NCBI GenBank assembly: GCA_000727475.1
Contig: KL647288.1
Location: forward strand, 6,103,414-6,167,413
Length of the DNA stretch: 64,000 bases
Reading direction: 5' to 3'
DNA from: Sarcocystis neurona
Taxonomy: Eukaryota > Apicomplexa > Conoidasida > Eucoccidiorida > Sarcocystidae
Shown here: piece after piece, positions 37,149-47,086 of the stretch
Position numbering within the stretch: the stretch's first letter is position 1
Layout of the letters: each line of letters begins with the position of its first letter
Position numbers and translations under genes: made by a program
The notes under the pieces: generated by a model
What the model was told of the DNA's origin: nothing
Databases searched by the model: none
The model's input: only the letters and a program-made list of their open reading frames with translations

Positions 37149-39133
37149 GTGAGCCACACACACTTCACGGGCGAGCGTGGAAGAGTGTGTGTTCGTAAAG
37201 CGCATCATACATAGAGTCGGTAGAGGCTCGAAAGACTTGCTCGTCCGCGTATGCGGGAAGTCCCATGCGGGCGAAGTCACGAGGATTCAAATAGTTGAAT
37301 GTTGTTCTTGGTAGAGTGACGCTGCGGACGGCTTGCCTAAAAAAACCTTGCCTGGTCACACTGTATTTTGGCGCTGTTCACTACTTGGGCGGCAGATAGA
37401 TTAGATCTGAGATGCTTTTGTGACCTCAGAAGACGTGCACATATGAAAGAAGACGAAGAACGACAGCGCGGATGCCTCTGGATACGTTATGCCGCCTGCA
37501 CCACAGCAGAAAAGGGAGACTTCTTGTACAGGTTGTTCCAGCCGCTTCTGCTGCACAGTGGGCTTTCGCGCGGTGCGTATGGTGCAGCGGCAGCGGCTGT
37601 GGCAGCAGCCAACAGCACCACGACGCACACACGTGGTGTGTGCGTCTGTGCGTATATGTGTACGTGTGTGTGTGTGCACTACTGACCACCAGGCGCAGCA
37701 CACACACAAGCAGACGACATAGCAATTCTTAGGCAAAGACTGACGGGAGCAAGGAGCAAATGTAAACGTTGCTTCTTCTACTCAAGCGGAGAGCGCATAG
37801 CAAGGGCTACAACGTAGGTACACAGGCATAGCGATGGCAGCAGTAGACCGTAGACGTACTGTCACGCGCGACACTCTCCGACTACAGCCGCTCTCGCACA
37901 TGCGCACGTGTGGATGTCTACGCGCTACACGTAGCACTCGAAGTATGGACGAAACTTCTAATGCAAAGAAGTAGTGATACATCTTTCCTGCAGGTGCAGG
38001 AAAATGAGATGAAAACCATACGTGCGCAGTGCGGATCAGCCCCGTTGACGGCAAACGGGCGCCGCCGACCGATGTGCTACAGCGGGTACCCAGAGGTAGC
38101 AGCGGCAAAACCGCACCAGGACCAGGACCGTCAGGCCCACAACAGCGTGGAACGAGGACGGCAGGGTAGGTGGACTGGGATCAGAACCGCGAGGTAGCAG
38201 CTTGTGCTTTGCAAGCGTAGAGTACCAGAAGCAGGCGGTCGAAGTGAGGAGCGCTAGGCCCCCTGATAGGTTACCTGATGAAGATTGAAGAGAACATCTT
38301 TATAAGACGACACCCCCGCTGGCGGCAGCACTGCCCGTCTGTCACGGCACCAGCGGCACGACCTCTAGAAAGTTCTCCAACGGCTGTGCAGTGGCACAGG
38401 CAGCTCCAGTAATAATTTAGCACCCACGTCACCGGTTTCGCAGCATCGGCGGCACCGCGAGCGGTGCTGGAAGCAACAGCACGAATAGCAGCAGTATTGA
38501 CCCAATCAACGAGGTCTTCACTACTGCTGGTGTTGCCGTCTGCAGTACTCCTCCCTGTCGGCAGCAAAAAGCTACGTCCCAGTACCGTATGAAGCGACAG
38601 TGTCCGCAACGGCAGCGGTAATACCATTGATACAACCGACAACGCGGACGCGTCGGCTTCGCAGAATCGTCGCGGCTAGGCAATGTCACGGCCTTCCAGT
38701 TGTACAAGACTCCCCAAAAAATTCGAAGATCAAACAAGAGTGGAATTGACATGCCAGCGCGATGCAGGAGGAGCGACGCGTGGAAGAAATGGAAGCCGAG
38801 CGCTACGTGCTCTCCGTCTCCATCGCCTACACAACTACAACGCCATCCTAAAAGTCAGGTTTTTCGTGCCGCCTGCTGAAGGCACGATAACGATTATGGA
38901 ACGCATGTAAACTGATCTTTGTTGGGGACGTTCTGCTTTTGCCTGAGACCAGCACGTCGTCTGACTACTTGTGGTCTGTCTCAAGTAACGAGGAAATGAA
39001 CGATCACAGTGAGTTCGCGAGCAAACATGTACCCCGCAAACGCGAATCTGGATAGACACACAATAGACACTTGCACTTGGACAGAGAATTGACAAGTGTG
39101 CTTCGGCGGTTCAAACTTGCAGCTAGACGCTAC
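37149..39133. other. Low-complexity region with GCA/Ala-type and CA/TG repeats
   Basis: It contains a GCA/GCG-rich tract (37,582-37,620), an imperfect CA/TG tract (37,625-37,705) and GC-rich, CAG-like sequence at 38.4-38.6 kb. A minus-strand frame at 38.64-38.27 kb includes DLVDWVNTAAIRAVASSTA and may be coding, but has no linked exon. The remaining 3' exons of the EF-hand-like gene may lie at its right end. Confidence 0.35.
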
Positions 39134-40445
39134 TGAAATAGAAGCGTTGCACACGCACAAGATCCAGCAGCAGATAAACTGTGGTGCTTCATTTCTCGTC
39201 ATGAGCGACCACTCGAGGAATTCTTCCACGGATACCTGTACCAGCGGATCTGTAGGCAGTCGCATGGAGGTTAACCGCCATCACACCTGAGAAATTCAAG
39301 CGTTGGGACGTAAGAACCCATCGCGGGTACCAAAAGTGCACATAAGAAAACTCTGCGGTTACAATGCCCAACGGCCTACACACACGGACGCTCGAATTTT
39401 CTGTCTCTACAGAGCAGAGGTTTTCAGTTCGCGTAGGGCGCGTGAGAAAATTGCTAAACTGCAGCGTCACCTGCCAAATCCTCAGGTGCGTGGTGAGGCA
39501 GGGAGGCGCAACGTTTAGCAGTACGTGCGGCATAAAGTAGGCCGTCGGGAGTGCACAGACAGTAGGCGGAGAATAAAAAGAGGCGTTCTTAGCTGTAAAA
39601 CAAGGGTACGCTGAAGTCATGTCAGGTCGCCTCAATCTCTAAAATATATAGACGCACATGAGTTCCTGCGGCATACAACTTAAGCGACGGAGAGGAAGCA
39701 TACAACCTACGCGATGGAGAGGATGCCTACGTGGACCTCTTGAAGCGCAGGTGAGAATCCAAGATCTGACCGCATGTACTTTGTCATCTGGAATTTTCCC
39801 TCATCAGGAAAATGACTGACACGTGCGCGACTGCAAACGCCACGTATTCCTCTGTGTTGCGCTGTGTCAGCACAGCTGTCTAAAAAGCTGCTAATTTTTC
39901 CACGTTCGGCGTACTACGCGTTCAGCTAAGGCAGACATCGAAGTTTACCGTAGTTGTTCACAGCGACTAGCGGTGAGGCCTAATTCCTGAGGGAATACCT
40001 AACATGCTTGCAGGCCTCATGTGCCTGGAGCACTACGAAGACGACAGCTCCTGTTAGCCGCCGGGCCTGATACACGTTAAAATGCGGGCGCTGCTCTATG
40101 CAATGGGGAAAAGTCAGACCTTTCAAAGTCGCGACTGATTACATTGCGGGCTTTTGAGGTTCTGTTCACTTCTCAGCAATCCCTAGACGAAACCTCTCTG
40201 GAGTGAGGTCTGAACAGTCGGTGTGGTGTGGGGTTCAAGCTAAAGTGAAACGCGGTATATATCGTATCCGCGCGTACGATGGAGAATGGGGGTTCCTTGC
40301 GTCAGTATGATCTGTTGGATTAGCGTGGCTAGGTGGCAAAGCGTCCAGATCCGAGTTTGTTGCACAGGTTATTGTGCATGCACCTGCTGCTGAACGCCTG
40401 GAACTTCCCCTTGTACACGTCGGCGTCACTCGCAGTACCAGACAT
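39134..40445 (-). CDS. EF-hand-like (myosin light chain / calmodulin-type) protein, 3' end open
   Basis: Four exons join in phase: 40445-40384 (ATG), 39830-39731, 39638-39287 and 39249-39134. Exons 1-2 read DVYKGKFQAFSS, then DEGKFQMTKYMRSDLGFSP, which follows the helix pattern of a first EF-hand with a degenerate loop. Exon 4 gives VSVEEFLEWSLMTRN, typical of the exit helix of a second EF-hand. The first hand lacks the Asp-rich calcium-binding loop, as in many myosin light chains. The long third exon (117 codons) between the hands is unusual and may contain retained intron. Exon 4 ends at a GTAGCG donor, so a 3' exon is missing. A role in calcium sensing or the gliding motor would be inference. 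Confidence 0.42.
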
Positions 40446-40573
40446 GCTGGCGCACAGAGCTTACGACGTTTTGAACTTCGGTAAAACTAGTAAACACGTA
40501 ACCGGCAAGAAAAGGCGAGAATAAGGAATTCTACAGCAGCAGCTGCAAGCTCTCCCCTGAACTTCAATGATAC

Positions 40574-41026
40574 TCAATTCCTCTCCTTATATTCCCTTTC
40601 ACTTGAGGAGACGCAATTTGAGGACAGCGCACGTTTGCAGTTACGTTTCTGCAAGACTGCTGGTATGCCTTCTGGCAGCATCCTATAGATACAACTTACT
40701 TCATCTTTATGATGACTGCCCGCACGCTCATGAGGCACATCCGAATTCCCTTCTGGCATCTCCTGATTCTGTAACAAGAGCACCGACGGTTCGGACACCG
40801 ATGCCAGAAAGCTGTCCAGCTCCTCTACGACGGTGCCCAAAAACTCGTCAAATCTGTCCTTACTGATAAACCCGCATTATTCTCTTGGCCCCTCAGCTCG
40901 TCCGTTGTTCAGGCGCCACGTGGCCCACGGTGTCCTCCTTGCAGCATCGTACTTTACTCTCCACATCACAGCTAACCATCGCGGGCCGCAGGCGCTCGCC
41001 AAGTGGCGCTCGAGAGAGCGCACCAT
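40574..41026 (-). CDS. Small acidic protein, two exons, unidentified
   Basis: ATG at 41026 opens exon 1 (41026-40953). Exon 2 (40862-40700, or read through to TGA at 40574) carries KDRFDEFLGTVVEELDSF, then LASVSEPSVLLLQNQEMPEG, and meets a perfect GTAAGT donor at 40699. A third exon at about 40.64 kb (KRNCKRALSSNC...) keeps phase and ends at 40574. The exon 2 sequence looks strongly coding. The gene limits are doubtful because only about 130 bp separate it from each same-strand neighbour, so it may instead be an exon of one of them. Confidence 0.35.
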
Positions 41027-41158
41027 TGTGTGTGTACGCTTATATATATATATAGGTAAATGCAAATTACAGTCGGACAGTCCACCCATGGGGCGCACTT
41101 TGGGTCTGTTACGCGGTACAGCCGCACACGTCTTCCCCGAAGCTGCCAACTCCCTCTC

Positions 41159-43032
41159 TTACTTTGCCGACCCTTCCTTCTTGTAGCCGTGGGATGCGAA
41201 AATAGTGATGAGATCCTTCATAAAAGCCACTGAAGGATCCTTCATGCCGTGCTTCTGGCAGGCTGAGCGAAACGCAAAATGTCGACAACATAACAGCGCT
41301 TCTTCTGACCCTGATGCAGAAGACAATCGTGTACGAATTCATACGTACAATGCCACGTAAAGTGTCTGCGGCGATCAAGTGTAGACAGAGCCACCGGCAA
41401 CTATATCGTGTTTAAGTTACCGTCCACAACCGTTACCTCCATACGCGCCTACTGTCCAGCCGGTTGCGGCAACGCCGAAACTCGGGTGAAAACCTGCAGC
41501 CCCTTCTAGCGAAACACTCGTAGATCCTGTGTACGCTTACGCATCTAAACGTACGTTCGATTTGATGGCGCCACCTGTGAAAATTATTGTGGCGAGGGAA
41601 GCACACTGACAAAGGCGCACCCAGCGCACCGGAGATACAAAATACGACTACGATTGAGTGACGTCACCTACAGACTACCTGCACGAGTATCAACTGTTAG
41701 AATAATTCTGGCGAAGGAGGCACCTTGACAGAGGCGCATGCGGCGCGCGGGAGATACGAAATCCGACCGCAATTGGGTGACGGCAACTACAGCCTACCTG
41801 CACAGGTACCAGAACGTGTAAATGTAGTGAGAAGAGGTGGGCACGAACCCGACAGACAGCGCCAAGGATTTTGGCACCTACTAATGACGCGTATGTGACA
41901 CACGCCCTCAAATAGTCGTAAGGCCGGCCAAAAAAATAGGTCGCTGCTTTAAGTGAAGGAAAGGAATACGAAACCTCTACGACGTCGTACCGAGGGTGAC
42001 ATCTTTGGCAAGAGCGCCTAATTCGGATTGGTTCCACAAGTACTTGGGATCGTACTCAGGGTGGTTCGCCAAAAGGTTCCGGAGCAGATGTTCGTCTTGA
42101 AAACCACACACGGCACCGCACACTCGTCCAAGAACACATAAATAACGACACGTTTCCCTGTATAACGGCACCTTACGTGCAAGCCCCCATTAGTCAACCT
42201 CTACGCAACCGTATGCACGTGAGATGTCCTGTCTACGTAGCCGACACACGCAGAACTGCTGTCAAAGAACGGACCGTATATAACGTCTGAGGCCTGACAG
42301 TGTGGCTATGCTCGGCTCTATCAGCACGAACTTGCGAAAGTCTCACGTATACGTGGGATACACACATGCTTAAACGCACGCGGATCAACGCGCCAAGCTT
42401 CTACTGCACGCCTACGTGAATTCCTCTGTACACCTGGAAACGGGCAAGTGCTTTGTTCTTGCACACAGGTACAGGTACACAAACCCTCGCGTGGCACTAT
42501 TTACACCAGCAAAGCCGCACGGGGTAACCACATCTTAGTGCGTCCAAGTGATATGCGTCAAAACAGGTCAACGTGCTGAGTTGAGTAGGGTGTCTTCTCG
42601 GCACTCACGCTGCACCGGTCACATCGAGTGCACATGTGTGTATGTATGCACATACTCTTTAGGCACAAGATCGGTTAGGGATGCATGGGCGGCCGCGCAT
42701 AGGCGGCTGCGCATAGGTGGTCACGCATAGGCGGTCACGCATAGGCGGTCACGCATAGGCGGTCACGCATAGGCGGCCACGCCGCACGTGCAGAAACGCA
42801 CAGCGCCCCACGTACCCTCCTTTTTGAAGTAGACCGTTTCTTCCCCTGAGCGCTTCTCGTCCATGAACTTGACAGTGCTGAAAGAGCGGCCGACAGCATG
42901 TCCCAGTGTTATAAGGGCATACGGCGAAGAACCGGGAGACAGTGGAAACCGGCGTAGCGAGACTCCAGTGGGCCGGCTGATGCCCCCTGCCGCACTTTGC
43001 GCAGCTACGTGTGCGCCCAGTCGCACCGCCAT
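41159..43032 (-). CDS. Mitochondrial ATP-synthase inhibitor IF1-like protein
   Basis: Four exons, all in phase: 43032-42816 (ATG, GTACGT donor), 42095-41991, 41877-41849 (29 nt) and 41254-41159 (TAA), total 148 aa. The first 55 residues are Arg/Ser/Ala-rich without acids, as in a mitochondrial presequence. They are followed by DEKRSGEETVYFKKEDEHLL, which matches the IF1 minimal inhibitory segment (mammalian pattern G-K-R-E-x-A-E-E-x-x-Y-F). The C-terminal part (LANHPEYDPKYLWNQSELGA; PSVAFMKDLITIFASHGYKK) is not the usual IF1 coiled coil. IF1 blocks reverse ATP hydrolysis by the mitochondrial F1-ATPase when the membrane potential falls. The family call rests on the short motif plus presequence. 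An unrelated mitochondrial subunit is the alternative. Confidence 0.62.
41580..41810. repeat. Diverged 119-bp tandem duplication in an intron of the IF1-like gene
   Basis: Copy 1 starts at 41580 (aaaattattgtggcg) and copy 2 at 41699 (agaataattctggcg). They stay alignable for about 110 bp to the shared cctgcac(g/a) end, at roughly 80% identity by eye. The repeat lies wholly in the intron between exons 3 and 4. Confidence 0.85.
42683..42780. repeat. 14-bp minisatellite, seven units
   Basis: The unit gcataggcggtcac occurs as three exact copies, flanked by variants gcatgggcggccgc, gcataggcggctgc, gcataggtggtcac and gcataggcggccac. It lies in the first intron of the IF1-like gene, 35 bp downstream of its donor. 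Confidence 0.95.
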
Positions 43033-46000
43033 GGTAGAGGATGATTATCTTGTGGTCGACTTTATACGTGAACGTCTTCTCGAACAGTCTCTCGTCTGTA
43101 AATGGGGACAGTCCTTCTCACAGTTGGCAGCTGTACACGTGCACATACACAGACTACACTGCGCAGTGGTTGACGCCGAAGCACGTCCCCACTACAGTTA
43201 CGAAGAAGCACCTAGAATAGTCACGTTCATGATTGTCTTTTTCAAGCCTTAACGTGGAGCCTACCACTCCTTGACAGTTATGAGGGAACCCCTTTTGCAG
43301 ATGTCCTTCCGTAATGGCTGCGATAATGTCGTTGCTGCACTCCGCGCCGCACCGTCACCTGACACTAGTTATCACGGTTCCTGCACATGAAGACCGCACT
43401 TCAACGGGAACAACCGCAACGTAACTCTCCTTCGACTCATGTACGTGTATTCTTTTGCTTCCTGTGACTTTTGAAGCACTCGGCAGACTGTTGCCAGGGT
43501 CACTACGTTATTAGTAAATAAGCTTACACAGATGATGTACGCGTATACAAGCAGACTGCACGTGTACAACGTCATCGACTCGAGCAAACTCCTGGGTGGC
43601 GGGCACTGAGTCTCGGTCATGGCACTGGGTGGGTGAACTGTGGACGTGTACCCCGGAGGAGAAAGATTCTTATGTGCATTCGAAGTAATGTTTCCCCATG
43701 ACGGACATACGCACCGAAACTCTTCCAGCAACAGTTGACAACGGTGCACACAGCAGTATTTCACAACTTACACATCGATGAGACACGAGCAGGACAGCGT
43801 TGAAGCGCGTTCTCGAAGGCGGACGCAAAGGGACATCCGCGCAGTCAAAGCATTTTCGCCACAGCTTGCGCGCGTGAACCCCAGAAAAAAAGCGCATACA
43901 CACCACTGAGGACACAGTGGTGCTCGTAAATGCCCACGCAGTGTACAAAAGAGGTCGTCACATGCGGGAGGTTCTAAAATTCCGGGATCAGTCTGGGAAT
44001 GCAGCTGAAAGCATGCAGTGGACGTGGACCAGTTAACGAAAAAAAATGTTCGGTACACATGCGGCAAGGCTAACGGCATGCGCTCATAAAGCCACTACAC
44101 TGCTTGCCCGATCAGGGGACACGCCTCCCGCCGCGGATGTAGCTACAGTCGCCACGAGGAACCACGATAAACATGTAACCTCGTGTCCTCCACTGACGCC
44201 GTTGACAAGGCGAATTTGCACTTTTTTCTCCGTTGAGTCTCACGTGGTAGGCCGGCAACGTTGGCGACAATAGAGGTGCGCGATGTCACACGACACCGCT
44301 GCATGCTGTAACGAGGATTTTGGAGACGTAGGAGACAGGTCGGCTCCGTGGAATGTCCACATCACCTTTTTCTGAGGGATATGTCTGTCCACGCGCATGT
44401 ATATGTGGACATGCACTGATCTACGTGCAAGCGAGAGCTCTTGCTGTCCGATAGTGGAGTCCACCGGGACGCCTAGTGATGTCTTGTCGGCTGCACGAGA
44501 GTGCAGCTACACCAGCCGGGCGCAACTTTTTGATGCGCTCTCACTAATCCGCTAATATTTCAGCGTATATACCGGGTTCACACACTATGAAACCTTAATT
44601 ACCACAAATATACTGCGTGCATACCCTTAGGAAGACTCAGAAGGATATGTGTCTCTGTCGAGATATTCATACGTACGCAGTGTATATTTTTAGAGAAACG
44701 CGTCCGGGTGTTCCGGATCGCACGACGGGCCTCATCTGTTCGGTAGATGTGTGATGTACCGTAGGCTGCGTTCCAGTAGTGTGCACGTGCAAATGCGGCT
44801 AGTTCTGATACTTTCGCTACGCGCACCTGCAGCACAAGTTCTCAGCTACTGCCCATGCACATTGGTACGTTTACATACAAAGATATATACGTATTCATGT
44901 ACATTGTTAGTCTCAACCTAAAGGTGTGCGTGCGGACCGAAGGGCATTGCTGTCGTCCGCTCTGTATTTGATAAGCCATCCGCGCTCTTGCAGTTTACCT
45001 GCTGACATGTTGACCAGCCCCACTTCACGGTACACGGAGAGGAAGATAGATACGATATACTTTTAGACTTTCGTAACTGCGCGTCTGGTGACTTGTGGGC
45101 TTGCATCCCTTCCTAAATACTCCGCCCACCGGCAGTGTTCCTCCACCATGAGGAAGTTGCGATAGGGAGGCGTTCTGCTACGTCGGTCGCTACGGTCTTG
45201 TCAATAATCGCGCGTGTGTCATGTCTTGTCATTCTTTCTTATTCATCATAAGGCATGCAATACTATTCGTGCTGCTCGCATGCTTTACTTAGCACTGTGC
45301 AGGTAATGACATTGCTTCACAATTGCTGGGGCACTTGCGTGCCAAGTTTCGTTCGCTTACTCTATTGCGATTATCTTGGCAACGAATGCACATAACATTC
45401 CGCTGCAGAAACACGCGAGCGAACGGTGCTATAAGCCGCCTCCCCGGAAGACAAACGTCCTACATCACATGAAGAGATGAACCCATTTTTGCTATAGAAG
45501 AAACGCCCGTGCTGGTCTCTGAGAAACAAGTTTACACATCTGTAACAATATAGAAAGTATCTACAGAATGGTACAGACGGCGTCATGATGTTGCAACAAG
45601 CCCCACAATGCAACGTACGGGTGGAACAGTCACCACTACGATGTCACTCAATGTAGTCGATAGACGGCGACGCTGAAGCCCCAAATCTGCTTTGCATTTG
45701 CAGTACAGCCTGCTGTCCGTTGGCGACTCTGCCGATATATGTAGAGTGTGGAATTCTCGTAAATTTGAAAGAGTGTGCGAAGAGAACTTTACGACGCAGG
45801 ATTGAGCGTGTCACCTAGAGCAGATTATGTGGGCAGGTCATGCCACGGAACCTCTTTTACTGAAGTTGAGCACGCGAAAAAGTGTGCTCAGAGCGCTACG
45901 CAGTATGGTCAGCACGCGAGGCTGGTCCAGTGGCACGAGGCGTCCACAAGGACAATGGTGGATGTGCATGTTTTGTTTGTCGTGCGCCTGGAACTGTGAC

Positions 46001-47086
46001 CTTCGTTTCCTGAGGGAGATCACTAGACTGTTTCTTCGTCTCTCAGAGAGGACGCGGTTTCGCTTCATACTCGTAGAGTGACCGCGAAAGTAGAGAGTCG
46101 TGTAATGAGGGAACTGTGTGCTTTCGGCTGGTGTATACTCCAGTGGCCACTACGTGGTCAGTTTTCTTTTGCATTCTCCATTTTGTGGACGTTGAGTGAA
46201 CATCTTACGGGGGGTTCGCACAATTTAGGCGGACCTCAATGAGGAAGTTGAAGTGAGGATACGCTTCAAGTGTCGGTTAACACTTGACGATGAATAGGAG
46301 CCTGCGGCCATCCATCCAAAGTCGCCGCCCTCCTTGAAGACGCTCCGCGATGAAGGTAACCGAATGCACGCCAGCTACGCGGGTTGTAAGGCGTAAATGA
46401 AGTGATGCTCGATAACCGCAACTCGGGCTCTCCTGGGCCGTACAGCATGTGCATTCACATTAGGGAAGGATGCAGATGAATTCGATTGCGTTAATACGGA
46501 TCCTTCTTTCATGGAAGACCTCAGGCGACGCTGTTTCTGGTAGGCAATATTGGTTTATGTGACAGGTACTATGCAATCACACGACAGAGTACCGTTTTCT
46601 GCGACAGGCACACAGTGACACTTGTCCTGTCGCGCACAGCAGGGGCATACGGGAGGGAGCACGCGTTCACCAGCCTAATTTTCAAAATGCTGCTGCCTGG
46701 TGAAAACGATTGCAGGTACGAAATCCGAATACGTTGCCAATTTTAGTAGTGTAAGTTCGCGTCATCGCTGTCCGACGCTGACATGCTAACGTGAGTTCGC
46801 CCAGTGCATTGCTTCGGGAGTGGTGGACTCTCGCGCCTCCGGGTGCCCTATGAAATTACAGAGCCAAGATTCCTTTGACTCAGGTGCTCGCGCACAGCAA
46901 GCAGGTAGCCAATCTGTTTGTCCACCGAGGGATGTGTAGCGTGCTGTCTGATGTACGGATGCACTCAAGTGCGAGCATGTTATTTATGTTCTCGAACGTA
47001 TGCGATGCATCACCGTTGAATGCTCTCGACACAACCGCGGTAGGGTGGAATACCTCTCTGTTTGGACGCCTGTGCGGAAAACTCAC
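43033..47086. other. Four-kb region with no supportable gene
   Basis: Many short open frames occur on both strands, none with a convincing chain of splice sites. It should contain the promoter of the IF1-like gene at the left and further 3' exons of the 50-47 kb gene at the right. The frames near 45.78-46.07 kb (both strands) are the longest protein-like stretches but I cannot choose between them. Confidence 0.35.

Noticed and set aside
42683..42780. CRISPR-like array.
   Set aside because: The 14-bp units are directly adjacent without spacers and lie in an intron of a eukaryotic gene; it is a minisatellite.
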